DNA of 34,442 nucleotides from Lachnospiraceae bacterium (GTDB taxonomy: Bacteria; Bacillota; Clostridia; Lachnospirales; Lachnospiraceae). Numbering within the stretch: position 1 is the stretch's first letter; each line of letters opens with the position of its first letter. Location: positions 1-34,442 of the forward strand of contig JAEEYF010000032.1 in assembly GCA_016291655.1 (NCBI GenBank), read 5' to 3'. The translations under genes were made by a program, and so were the position numbers. Below the pieces are notes generated by a model. The model saw only the letters and a list, made by a program, of their open reading frames with translations, had not been told where the DNA came from and ran no database searches. Shown piece by piece: positions 15,357-23,412 of this stretch.

Positions 15357-16784
15357 TCAATGAGAGGACAGACCGTGTCTCGGCCTGAATTCGGGGCTTC
15401 TCATGCTGTTTTGTTTTATATTATCTCCTTTATTGGCCAAAAGCGGAAGCAGTACGATAGCGAATGCAAAAACGTTGATCATAAAGGCTCCGATCCAGGC
15501 GCTTATCTCTGCATAGGCAGTTGCCGCAAAGCCCAAAATTCCGATATACTTGGAGATCACAAACACTCTGAGGACCATTTCAATTATGCCCGAGATCATC
15601 GGAAGCATAGGTTTCCCCATCCCCTGAACTCCGCTTCTTATCACGAACAGACAGTCCACTATGATAAGCACAACTCCGCAACGCGGAAGAAAATCCGCAG
15701 CCAGCGCGATCTGCTCATCACCCGAGAGCAAGATATCAGCCAACGCGCGGGGCGCAAAGGTCATGAGCGTGCCCAGGATCAGATATGCTGCGGTGCTGAT
15801 CCCAAGACATACGAACAGTCCGTCCTTGATCCTCTTGTATTCTCCAGCACCGTAATTCTGACCGGTATAGGCAGACATCGCATTTCCTGCAGTAGACGCG
15901 GGATTCATGAACAGATTCAGGTATTTGCTGCAAGCCGCATATGCCGCGGTATAAACGACTCCGAAGCTGTTTACGAAGGACTGGACCACCATACAGCCCA
16001 CGGCTGTGATCGAATTCATGAAAGCCATCGGGACTCCGTTTTTCAGCAGTTCGAGAAAGATTTTTTTTCCGTTGGCATAATGTTCTTTACCGATCTTTAC
16101 AACTTCGATCCGGCCGAGACGGCGTATGCATATGAAGGCGGAAATGATCTGAGAGCATACGGTTGCTATGGCCGCTCCTTCAACTCCCATCTTGAATACA
16201 AAGATCAGCAGGCTGTCCAGCGATAGATTAAAAATTGAGGAAATAATAATTGCTTTTAAGGGAGTTCTGCTGTCTCCAATGGCTCTCAGGATGGCTCCGG
16301 AGATATTGTAACATATACCGGCGGACAGCCCGCCGAATACTATATATCCATATTTTAAACTGTCCGCAAATATCAATTCGTCAGTCTTCAATATGCGAAG
16401 AGCAGTGGGTAGAAAGGAAACCGCCGTTAAAGAAAGGATCAGAGCCAGAACGACTCCCAGCTGTATAATGCCGGCGACTCTGTGCTTCAACGCATCGTAA
16501 TCCTTTGCACCATAGCTCTGCGCAACGGAAACTCCGAATCCGTTGGCAATGCCAAAAGAAAAGCCCACTATCAAAAAGAAAAGTGAGCCCATGTTGCCTA
16601 CAGCCGCAAATGCATTGTCGCCCAATCCCTTTCCCACTATCCAGGTGTCCGCAAAGTTATAGAACTGTTGCAGCATACTGGTCAATAAAAGAGGCCAATA
16701 AAACGAAAGAATCAGTTTTACCGGACTGCCTTTTGTGAAATCGATCTCACGGGATCTAATGATCTTAATCTCTTTATTATCCAT
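15357..16784 (-). CDS. MATE family efflux transporter
   Basis: 475 residues with about 12 hydrophobic helices. The N-terminus FTKGSPVKLILSFYWPLLLTSMLQQFYNFADTWIVGKGLG is the usual MATE opening (first helix and the ADTWIVG loop), and the internal pseudo-repeat begins near residue 240 (NGVPMAFMNSITAVGCMVVQSF). Such proteins export drugs or metabolites by Na+ or H+ antiport. The start has AGGAG 7 nt upstream. It is divergent from an AraC-family gene across 101 bp, which suggests control by that regulator. An epimerase gene follows 39 nt downstream. Confidence 0.92.
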   Translation of the reverse strand: MDNKEIKIIRSREIDFTKGSPVKLILSFYWPLLLTSMLQQFYNFADTWIVGKGLGDNAFAAVGNMGSLFFLIVGFSFGIANGFGVSVAQSYGAKDYDALKHRVAGIIQLGVVLALILSLTAVSFLPTALRILKTDELIFADSLKYGYIVFGGLSAGICYNISGAILRAIGDSRTPLKAIIISSIFNLSLDSLLIFVFKMGVEGAAIATVCSQIISAFICIRRLGRIEVVKIGKEHYANGKKIFLELLKNGVPMAFMNSITAVGCMVVQSFVNSFGVVYTAAYAACSKYLNLFMNPASTAGNAMSAYTGQNYGAGEYKRIKDGLFVCLGISTAAYLILGTLMTFAPRALADILLSGDEQIALAADFLPRCGVVLIIVDCLFVIRSGVQGMGKPMLPMISGIIEMVLRVFVISKYIGILGFAATAYAEISAWIGAFMINVFAFAIVLLPLLANKGDNIKQNSMRSPEFRPRHGLSSH

Positions 16785-16823
16785 TTATACTCCTATCTTC
16801 ATCTTACCGCCATTCTAATACAT

Positions 16824-16835
16824 TTTTCATGAAAA
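16824..16835. promoter_or_regulatory. 12-bp palindrome in the MATE/AraC intergenic region
   Basis: TTTTCATGAAAA, perfect, placed midway between the divergent genes. It is a possible operator for the AraC regulator or another factor. Short AT-rich palindromes occur by chance, so the call is tentative. Confidence 0.3.
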
Positions 16836-16851
16836 TGAGATAATAATATTG

Positions 16852-16879
16852 TTGATTTTTGCCCAATTTTTGTTACCAT
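16852..16879 (+). promoter_or_regulatory. Candidate promoter of the AraC gene, giving a leaderless mRNA
   Basis: TTGATT (16852-16857), 16-nt spacer, TACCAT (16874-16879). The expected start site coincides with the A of the ATG at 16886, and no Shine-Dalgarno sequence is present upstream. Confidence 0.4.
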
Positions 16880-16885
16880 AGTGGT

Positions 16886-17734
16886 ATGGATAAAAAGGCA
16901 AAAGAAAAAATAATATTCGATACTCCGTCCGCTATTCTGGTTACCGATGAAGGTGCTCCGGAGATTTATCCGCCCCACTGGCACAACGCCGCGGAATTTA
17001 CGGTAGCCATCAAGGACGGGTGTAAATACCGTGTCAACGATGTCCTTTACGAATTGAAAAAGGGAGACATTATGCTTGTATGGCCGCAGCAGATCCATGA
17101 AACCGTAAGGATCCAACGCGGTAGTGCGCTTTTTATTCAGTTTCCCTCGGTCATCATAGAAAACAACCTGGACCTGATATCCATTTCCCGGTTTTTATAT
17201 GAGATCAACCACATAAAAGCCTCGGAAGAACCGGAACTGTCTGCCTTCATTGCCTCCAAGCTTTCGGAGATCAGAGAACATCACAGATCCGCTTCTCCGC
17301 TTGCGGAGACCAGATGCAAATTATGCATATATGAAATTCTTTTGAAACTGGGCGAATATGCCCTGAGTAAGAGCAAAAACGAGGCACTTTTTAACAGCAT
17401 AGGAAGTCCGAGTTGGCATTATATACATGCCGCTTGCCGTTATATTACCGATAATTCCGCCGAAAACCTCACTCAGACTGAGGTTGCGGGGCATATAGGC
17501 CTTAGCACGTTTTACTTCTCAAAGCTGTTCAAACAGCATATGCACATGTCATTTCCCGCCTATCTGTCAAACATTCGCGTTAAAACCGCCGCATCCCTTC
17601 TGTTGGACGAAAACCTTTCGGTGACGGAATGTGCTTTCAGAGCCGGCTTCCAGTCGACCACGGCTTTTAACAAGATCTTTCATGAGATAACCGGCTATTC
17701 CCCGCGGGATTACAGAAAAATGTATAAAAAATAG
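16886..17734 (+). CDS. AraC family transcriptional regulator with cupin sensor domain
   Basis: 282 residues from the ATG at 16886. The N-terminal part is an AraC-type cupin (PPHWHNAAEFTVAIKDGCKYRVND, about 30-53, then GDIMLVWPQQIHE) that would bind a small ligand. The C-terminal pair of helix-turn-helix motifs is clear: NLTQTEVAGHIGLSTFYFSKLFKQ (about 195-218) and VTECAFRAGFQSTTAFNKIFHEITGYSPRDYR. Neither this start nor the TTG at 16859 has a ribosome site. A possible -10 (TACCAT) ends 6 nt before the ATG, so the mRNA may be leaderless. It is divergent from the MATE-epimerase genes, its likely targets. Confidence 0.88.
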   Translation: MDKKAKEKIIFDTPSAILVTDEGAPEIYPPHWHNAAEFTVAIKDGCKYRVNDVLYELKKGDIMLVWPQQIHETVRIQRGSALFIQFPSVIIENNLDLISISRFLYEINHIKASEEPELSAFIASKLSEIREHHRSASPLAETRCKLCIYEILLKLGEYALSKSKNEALFNSIGSPSWHYIHAACRYITDNSAENLTQTEVAGHIGLSTFYFSKLFKQHMHMSFPAYLSNIRVKTAASLLLDENLSVTECAFRAGFQSTTAFNKIFHEITGYSPRDYRKMYKK

Positions 17735-17764
17735 ATGGCTGCAGCTCGCAACCATCTTTTTTTT
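17733..17764. terminator. Bidirectional terminator between the AraC and DMT genes
   Basis: AGATGGCTGC (17733-17742) pairs with GCAACCATCT (17748-17757) with one C-A mismatch, 5-nt loop. Seven T follow on plus and A/T-rich sequence on minus. It overlaps the AraC stop codon. Confidence 0.85.
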
Positions 17765-18725
17765 ATGTTTGTCCCGTTTGTCCGGTCAGTTTTTCGCCCC
17801 TGTCCGCAATCGTCGGTAAAGGCAATTGTGCTATCACAATAGCCGTAAACATCAATATACAGCCAAAGATCTCCCTTGTGCTCATGGTCTGTTTCAGCAG
17901 CAGCCATCCGGCCAAAGAGCCGAACACCGCTTCAAAGCTCATGATGAGCGATGCTATCGTGGGATTCAGCCCCGGTTGGGCGACCACCTGAAGAGTATAG
18001 GCCACTCCGCTGCTCAACACTCCCGCATAGAGGATGGGTATCCAAGCCTCCCAACTTGCAAAAGCATCGATCCATTCTCCAAAGCCACCGCTTCTCGGAA
18101 CATCTACCGCGAAGGCGGGTATTGCGGAAAATAAACCGCATACGAGAAATTGTATCGATGACAGTCTGACCGGATCCACCTGAGGCGAATAATGATCGAT
18201 CAGAAGTATCTGTATCGAGAACAAAAATGCAGATGCCATAAGGGCCAGATCCATGAGTTGAAATCCGAAGCCTCCGCTCATACACAGGAAATACAGCCCC
18301 ACAACACTGATTCCTACGCCCAGCCAGATGTTCCAGCCGCATTTCTTCTTAATGAAGATCCCGAGTATCGGAACCAGGATGATGTACAAGGCGGTCAAAA
18401 ATCCCGCTTTGCTCACGGGAGCTCCGAGATATATGCCAAGCTGCTGGGCATTGGCCGCAAGAAAAAGTGCTATTCCCACCATGATCCCGGAGATCCAGAG
18501 TTTCTTACGATCCTCTTTGGTTTCGGGTCTGCGTGTCGATAGCCCCGTTTTGTCCAGTACGCCTATGACCGGAAGCAAAACCGCAGATCCTATGATGAAA
18601 CGGACAAAATTAAATGAGAAGGGGCCCACCGCGTCTCCGCCCGAGGTCTGCGCCACAAACGCAACACCCCAGATACCCGCAGTGAGCACCAATAATAATG
18701 AACTTCTTAATTGTTTAGCTTTCAT
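17763..18725 (-). CDS. DMT superfamily (EamA) transporter
   Basis: 320 residues, about ten hydrophobic helices arranged as two EamA repeats. The first repeat opens with LVLTAGIWGVAFVAQ and ends at GAPVSKAGFLTALYIILVPILGIFI. The second ends with NPTIASLIMSFEAVFGSLAGWLLLKQTMSTREIFGCILMFTAIVI, the standard end of the family. Members export amino acids, metabolites or drugs. It begins 19 nt after the amino-acid ABC ATPase gene on the same strand and has only a weak ribosome site, so it is probably the last gene of that operon. This pairs an importer with a likely exporter. Confidence 0.88.
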   Translation of the reverse strand: MKAKQLRSSLLLVLTAGIWGVAFVAQTSGGDAVGPFSFNFVRFIIGSAVLLPVIGVLDKTGLSTRRPETKEDRKKLWISGIMVGIALFLAANAQQLGIYLGAPVSKAGFLTALYIILVPILGIFIKKKCGWNIWLGVGISVVGLYFLCMSGGFGFQLMDLALMASAFLFSIQILLIDHYSPQVDPVRLSSIQFLVCGLFSAIPAFAVDVPRSGGFGEWIDAFASWEAWIPILYAGVLSSGVAYTLQVVAQPGLNPTIASLIMSFEAVFGSLAGWLLLKQTMSTREIFGCILMFTAIVIAQLPLPTIADRGEKLTGQTGQT

Positions 18726-18744
18726 TTTCTTCAGCCGGTTTCCC

Positions 18745-19521
18745 CTATACGTTCAGAACAGATTTTAAGAAGCTTTTTGTTCTGGGGTTCTCGGGATGAT
18801 TAAAAATCCGATCCGGCGTTCCTTCCTCTGCAATGATCCCATCAGCCATAAATAATACACGATTTGCCACCTCTTTTGCAAATCCCATTTCATGAGTGAC
18901 CACCAACATGGTCATACCCTCATTTGCCAGATCCTTCATTACCTGCAGAACATCTCCTACAAGCTCGGGATCAAGAGCGGAGGTGGGTTCGTCAAAGAGC
19001 ATGATCTCAGGCTTCATTGCCAATGCTCTTGCAATCGCAACACGTTGCTGCTGTCCGCCGGAAAGGTGATTGGGAAATGCATCGGCTTTATCGGCAAGGC
19101 CGACCTTTTTAAGGAGCTCAAGAGCTTCTTCCTTGACCGTCTCCTTCTTCTCACCCTTTACTTCTATGGGCGCGAGCATTATGTTTTCAAGCACCGTCTT
19201 GTGAGGGAACAGATTGAATCGCTGAAAGCACATGCCCATTTCAAGCAAAAGTGCCTTCTGCTTTTCTTTTTCTATTCTTTCCACGGTGTGATCCTTTTCC
19301 CTGTGAAGAAAAAGATCGCCTTTGATAAAGATCTTTCCGGAAGTAATCTTTTCCAGTTGATTCAACGAACGAAGGTAAGTGGATTTACCCGCTCCGGAAG
19401 GGCCGATAATGCATATGACTTCTCCCTTCTTTACCTGAAGGTTGATGTCCTTAAGAACCACCAGGTTTCCGAAGTTCTTGCTCACATGTTCGGTTTCCAA
19501 AATATAATCATAGTTTTCCAT
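18745..19521 (-). CDS. Polar amino acid ABC transporter ATP-binding protein
   Basis: 258 residues. Walker [10 protein letters not shown] (40-48), Q-loop in [11 protein letters not shown], signature LSGGQQQR, Walker [14 protein letters not shown] and H-loop VTHEMGFA are all present, in the wording of the GlnQ/HisP group. It powers uptake of a polar amino acid or related compound with the permease and binding protein upstream. The start at 19521 has AAGGAGG 6 nt upstream. The longer frame (15 codons) overlaps the permease gene end and is unlikely. It contains a 20-residue charged insert after [15 protein letters not shown], a little longer than in GlnQ. Confidence 0.92.
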   Translation of the reverse strand: MENYDYILETEHVSKNFGNLVVLKDINLQVKKGEVICIIGPSGAGKSTYLRSLNQLEKITSGKIFIKGDLFLHREKDHTVERIEKEKQKALLLEMGMCFQRFNLFPHKTVLENIMLAPIEVKGEKKETVKEEALELLKKVGLADKADAFPNHLSGGQQQRVAIARALAMKPEIMLFDEPTSALDPELVGDVLQVMKDLANEGMTMLVVTHEMGFAKEVANRVLFMADGIIAEEGTPDRIFNHPENPRTKSFLKSVLNV

Positions 19522-19531
19522 GGCGGCCTCC

Positions 19532-20581
19532 TTACTCATACAATGAAAACTTCTTCTCAACGGCATTGAATATCCATGTGAAGAAGGCTGTGATGATCAG
19601 ATAAATGATCAGGGCCGGCAGGAATACGATATAGGAGATCTCGCTCGTCATTATGTTCTTCGAGATCGTGGTGATGTCCATAAGTGAAATGGCAAATACC
19701 AGCGAGGCATCCTTAAGCATCATAACGAATTCGTTACATACCGGAGGCACCATTCTTCTCACGGACTGAGGTATGATGATGAGTCGCATCGTCTGACCGT
19801 TACTCAGTCCCAAAGCCTTCGCAGCCTCATGCTGCCCCTTTTCTATCGACTGGATCGCGGCACGCACGATCTCGGCGCAATAAGCGCCGGAATTCAAGCC
19901 ATATGCTATCAGAGCCGCCATAAAAGCGCCCGTGTATACGTCCCCGAAGAAATCTCTCCATGCAAAGCCGAACACCGCAGGCAGTGTAAAGTAGATGACA
20001 AAAAGCTGGATCAAAAGAGGTGTTCCTCTGAAAAAGAAAATGTAAGCGGAACATATCTTGCTGATCACCTTGTTTTTGGATATCTTACCGAGAGCCAGCA
20101 CAGTACCGAAGGCAACACCGATAACCATCGAAAGGGTGGTGAGCAGCAGGGTAAGTTTTGCTCCGTGAAGAATGTTTTCTCCGCAGCCCAGCATACGGTA
20201 GGTGTAATTCACCATCTGTCCCGTGATCTTTCCGGCGCCTTCATCCGCATGGAAGATCTTGCCTGCAAAGCCAACATATTTTTCCGAAAGCTCAACCGCG
20301 CCCGATGAAGAAAAAGAGCAATAATTGATAATAAACAGGCTGTTATAGGTAACAGTCACTCTCTTTCTCGAACTTGTCTCGTCATTCTTTAAAAGCTGCT
20401 GCATTTCATCGGATGCCTGTGCTTTCATATCCGCTTCCGAAGGCTTCAGAGCGCAAAGAACGATGCAGACCGCAATAACCGCCAAAACCACGCATACGGT
20501 GATCTTGGTCTTCTTTTTCCAATTCTTTACGTTTGTGACTGACTTAGTTATTTCGGTAATTTTTTTCACAAAACTGTTCAT
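19532..20581 (-). CDS. Amino acid ABC transporter permease with extra N-terminal domain
   Basis: 349 residues, against about 220-240 for the family. The core (about 130-349) is a HisM/GlnP-type permease with the [15 protein letters not shown] segment, [29 protein letters not shown] (the EAA loop that contacts the ATPase) and the final helix. The first 130 residues add a membrane helix (about 26-46, [19 protein letters not shown]) and an exposed segment of about 80 residues rich in Ser, Lys and Glu (about 47-125). The extension is in frame with a good context and is not obviously a fusion to a known domain. It lies 27 nt after the binding-protein gene and 10 nt before the ATPase start. Confidence 0.9.
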   Translation of the reverse strand: MNSFVKKITEITKSVTNVKNWKKKTKITVCVVLAVIAVCIVLCALKPSEADMKAQASDEMQQLLKNDETSSRKRVTVTYNSLFIINYCSFSSSGAVELSEKYVGFAGKIFHADEGAGKITGQMVNYTYRMLGCGENILHGAKLTLLLTTLSMVIGVAFGTVLALGKISKNKVISKICSAYIFFFRGTPLLIQLFVIYFTLPAVFGFAWRDFFGDVYTGAFMAALIAYGLNSGAYCAEIVRAAIQSIEKGQHEAAKALGLSNGQTMRLIIIPQSVRRMVPPVCNEFVMMLKDASLVFAISLMDITTISKNIMTSEISYIVFLPALIIYLIITAFFTWIFNAVEKKFSLYE

Positions 20582-20608
20582 ATAGATTCAATCCTATCCG
20601 ATCGGGTT

Positions 20609-21427
20609 TTATTTACCTGAGCCAAACCAGTAGTCATAGGTCTCGTCGATGAAGCCGTCTGCCTTCATTTCGTCGATAGCCTTGGTAATAGCCGCCTGAA
20701 GTGCTGTGTTGTTAAGTCCCATGGCAATTCCGAAATACTCGGGTTCGCTCTGATCCTTAAATGCATAGTTATACTTTCCGGGATTCTTTGCAAGATAGCC
20801 GTCGGCAACAGTCGAGTCTACGCAAACCGCATCAACTTCTCCGTTGTCAAGCTGTGTGAAGCAGCTGAGGATCTTCTCGTTTGCGACTATCTCAATGTCG
20901 ATCGTACCGGTGGATTTGTAATCGCTCAAAAGTTCATCGGAGGTTGTTTCCTTCTGAACAGCGATCGTCATACCGTCAAGATCCTTGAAGGAATCGATCT
21001 TCTTGTCGTTTCCTGCTTTAAGAACAACAGCCTGATAGTTTGAAATGTAACTGCTCGAGAACAGCATTTCCTTCTTACGCTCGGGATTGATCGTAACAGC
21101 GGAGCAAACCACATCGTAGTTTACGTCTATGCCCGCAAAGATACCGTCCCAGGCGGTGTTGATGATATTAACTTCCAGACCGAGTCTTCTGGCAACTTCG
21201 GTGATAATGTCGATATCATATCCGATAGGTGTTTTGCCGTCCTCGGCGAAATCCTCAAAAGGCGGATAACCTACTTCGCATCCTACACTGAGTTTGCCGG
21301 GATTCTTCAAGGTTACTCCCTCAAGCTCAACTGCCGTTCCACTGTCCTTTTTGCCGCATCCTGCAAGCAGCGAAATGCTCATTGCTGCAACTCCCAGAAA
21401 AGCGACGATCTTCTTCATTTTTTTCAT
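20609..21427 (-). CDS. Amino acid ABC transporter substrate-binding lipoprotein
   Basis: 272 residues. A lipoprotein signal (MKKMKKIVAF..LLAGC, lipidated C24) leads into a SBP_bac_3 fold with VGCEVGYPPFEDF, GYDIDIITEVARRLG and the ligand-loop wording WDGIFAGIDVNYDVVCSAVTINPERKKEMLFSSSY typical of the polar amino acid group. It captures the substrate outside the membrane. The start has GGAGG 9 nt upstream. It is the first gene of the operon, behind a strong promoter and a leader that begins with an attenuator-like hairpin. Confidence 0.92.
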   Translation of the reverse strand: MKKMKKIVAFLGVAAMSISLLAGCGKKDSGTAVELEGVTLKNPGKLSVGCEVGYPPFEDFAEDGKTPIGYDIDIITEVARRLGLEVNIINTAWDGIFAGIDVNYDVVCSAVTINPERKKEMLFSSSYISNYQAVVLKAGNDKKIDSFKDLDGMTIAVQKETTSDELLSDYKSTGTIDIEIVANEKILSCFTQLDNGEVDAVCVDSTVADGYLAKNPGKYNYAFKDQSEPEYFGIAMGLNNTALQAAITKAIDEMKADGFIDETYDYWFGSGK

Positions 21428-21492
21428 TTCTTCAGTCCTCCATATCGTTAATACTCTATCCTTCTACCATAGTGAAGTATATGATAAAGAAA

Positions 21493-21533
21493 AAAACGTG
21501 CTTTGAAGTTGTGCTCCATTGCACGCTTTAATG
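21493..21533 (-). promoter_or_regulatory. Attenuator-like hairpin at the very 5' end of the amino acid ABC leader
   Basis: On the minus strand AAAGCGTGC (21529-21521) can pair with GCACGTTTT (21501-21493), one G-U, with a T-run overlapping and following the stem. The same GTGC can instead pair with GCAC of the loop (about 21514-21511), giving a competing hairpin. The two folds exclude each other, the usual layout of an attenuator. It begins at or within a few bases of the predicted start site. No ligand-binding domain or leader peptide is evident. Confidence 0.45.
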
Positions 21534-21539
21534 CATAAC

Positions 21540-21568
21540 AATATAATGCTATTTTATTTTTCTGTCAA
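21540..21568 (-). promoter_or_regulatory. Strong promoter of the amino acid ABC-DMT operon
   Basis: Minus strand: TTGACA (21568-21563), 17-nt spacer, TATATT (21545-21540). The leader to the binding-protein start is about 105 nt. The 21428-21624 gap is otherwise AT-rich, without a clear terminator for the gene ending at 21625. Confidence 0.75.
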
Positions 21569-21624
21569 TAACTGTATAAAAAATAATATAGATTGTATAA
21601 AAATTAATGTCCTTAATTCCCGGC

Positions 21625-22629
21625 TTATTGTTTTAGGATCCTGTTAAGTATATCCATGTATTCACTGCAGTACTTTTCATAAACGGGCTGGACCTTTTCC
21701 CTGAATCTGACGATCTCGGAATGGCTTAAGGAAGTGACCCGTACTCCGTTGTCGATGGCGATCTGTCTTGATCTCTCAACACGTTCGTTCCACACTTTTC
21801 GTTCATATTCGGCAGACTCCATGGCACATTGCTTGATGATCTCCTTATCGCTGTCCGAAAGGAGGTTCCAGGTGTGAATGGAGCAAAGCTGCATCTCCGG
21901 AACTCTTGTATGCTCATCTTCGCAATAGTAAGGTGCCACCTTGTAGTGATCCGTATCCTCATAGGAAGGCCAGTTGTTTTCCGCAGCATCTATGTTTTCC
22001 AGTTCAAGAGCGGAGTAAACCTCTTCATAGCTCAAAGGTACGGGTATCGCACCGAGACACTCGATCATATCGATCATAAGGTCCGACTGCTGAACTCTTA
22101 TCTTCATTCCGTTCAGATCCTCAAGCGTTCGAATGGGCTTTTGGGTACTGTAGAAGTTTCTTGCACCCGCATCATACCATGAAAGTCCGCAGAGCTGAAC
22201 ATCTTTGACCGAGTCCAGAAAGTAATCTCCTATTTCGCCATCCAGTACAGCCCACATATGCTCGGAATCCTCGTACAGATAGGGCATCTGGAGCACGTTC
22301 AGGTTTTTCGCGACTTCCGCCACCTGAGACAGGGACACCCTTGCGAAATCCACACCGCCGTACCGCATCTGGGTGATGACATCCGCCTCACGTCCGAGTT
22401 TTCCCGAGGTGTAGACCACTATCCTGATCCTGCCGTCCGTCCTTTCCTTTACCATATCCGCAAAATAGTATGCGCCCATGGAAGTGGGATAACCGTCGGA
22501 CTGATTCTCCGCATAGGTAAAGATGTACTCAGGTACCGGTTCGTTGTTTTTGATTTTTAAAGCAACCGCGATCCCGCTGCATAACAGGATGACAAACAGT
22601 GCAGTTGCAAAGATCCACCTTCTCTTCAT
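21625..22629 (-). CDS. DctP-family TRAP substrate-binding protein, membrane-anchored, linked to the two-component system
   Basis: 334 residues. The N-terminus (RRWIFATALFVILLCSGIAVAL, no lipobox with a Cys in the right place) reads as a signal anchor or uncleaved signal. The DctP core is intact: YAENQSDGYPTSMGAYYFADMV, GMKIRVQQSD with the conserved substrate-carboxylate Arg (about 178), and ALELENIDAAENNWPSYEDTDHYKVAPYY, a wording common in TRAP binding proteins for sugar acids or C4 acids. Its start overlaps the stop of the response regulator gene (ATGA), so it is translationally coupled. Its partner permease is not adjacent; the nearest TRAP permeases lie upstream behind a different promoter. 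It may be a ligand-binding co-sensor for the kinase rather than, or as well as, a transport protein. Confidence 0.85.
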   Translation of the reverse strand: MKRRWIFATALFVILLCSGIAVALKIKNNEPVPEYIFTYAENQSDGYPTSMGAYYFADMVKERTDGRIRIVVYTSGKLGREADVITQMRYGGVDFARVSLSQVAEVAKNLNVLQMPYLYEDSEHMWAVLDGEIGDYFLDSVKDVQLCGLSWYDAGARNFYSTQKPIRTLEDLNGMKIRVQQSDLMIDMIECLGAIPVPLSYEEVYSALELENIDAAENNWPSYEDTDHYKVAPYYCEDEHTRVPEMQLCSIHTWNLLSDSDKEIIKQCAMESAEYERKVWNERVERSRQIAIDNGVRVTSLSHSEIVRFREKVQPVYEKYCSEYMDILNRILKQ

Positions 22630-23393
22630 ATAAGTCCCCTGATGATCCTGTATTCCGATGGTGTCATGCCTTCCTCGCGCTTGAACACCTTTGCATAGTA
22701 ATTGGAATCCCGGAAGCCTACCTGCGCGCTGACATCCTTGACATTTACGGTAATGTCTCTCAGCAGTTCCTTTGATTTATCTACCCTGAGCCTTGTCAGA
22801 TAGAGGATAAAGCTTTTCCCGAAAAGTTCCTTGAATATCTTGCAAAAATGCGGCTCCGAATAATGCATGGCCTCGGCCGCATCACTCAGTGAAATGTCAT
22901 TCACATAATTGGTCTCTATGTATTCCGTGATCTGCTTTTTAATGGCTGCCTGCCTGAGGCCGGCCTGCTCCTCTTTGTCGGGTATGGCAACATACGGACT
23001 GTACTTGTGAGCCCTGCCCTCTTTCGCAAGGCGCTCCGCATCCTCCATCACGGCTATGAGTTCCTCTTCGTTCACGGGCTTCAGCAGATAGTCCAGCGCA
23101 CGCACCTTGATGGCCTTTTGTGCATACGCAAACTCGTCGTAAGCCGTCAGGAAAACGATCACGCTGTTTTCGTGCGTCTGCCGGATCGCCTCCGCCGCCT
23201 CTATGCCTGTCACACCGGGCATACAAATGTCCAGCAGTGCAATGTCGCAGTTCTCTTTTTCATATATCTCGACGGCTTCCCTTCCGTTGCAGGCTGTCAG
23301 GATCAAAGCATCCTCCGAAAACGCATCGTCCAGTATTTTCTTTACAACCGCTCTTTCGATCGGTTCATCATCAGCAATAAGAATTTTAACCAT
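22626..23393 (-). CDS. Response regulator with AraC-type DNA-binding domain (YesN-like)
   Basis: 255 residues from the ATG at 23393, which has CCGGAG upstream and gives the canonical MVKILIADDEP start. The longer frame runs into the kinase gene end. The receiver domain has D8-D9-E, the phosphoacceptor Asp in ALLDICMPG (near 54), Thr in FLTAYD and Lys in LLKPVN. The C-terminal 110 residues are an AraC helix-turn-helix pair (ISLSDAAEAMHYSEPHFCKIFKELFG and VKDVSAQVGFRDSNYYAKVFKREEGMTPSEYR). Its likely targets are the TRAP genes upstream. It starts 19 nt after the kinase gene and overlaps the following DctP-like gene by 4 nt. Confidence 0.93.
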   Translation of the reverse strand: MVKILIADDEPIERAVVKKILDDAFSEDALILTACNGREAVEIYEKENCDIALLDICMPGVTGIEAAEAIRQTHENSVIVFLTAYDEFAYAQKAIKVRALDYLLKPVNEEELIAVMEDAERLAKEGRAHKYSPYVAIPDKEEQAGLRQAAIKKQITEYIETNYVNDISLSDAAEAMHYSEPHFCKIFKELFGKSFILYLTRLRVDKSKELLRDITVNVKDVSAQVGFRDSNYYAKVFKREEGMTPSEYRIIRGLI

Positions 23394-23412
23394 ATTTTTC
23401 TCCGGTAAAACC

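Noticed and set aside
15360-16226. Plus-strand ORF of 288 codons opposite the MATE gene
   Set aside because: Composition is rich in His, Arg, Cys and Gln and it lies wholly within the MATE coding sequence; it is a shadow.
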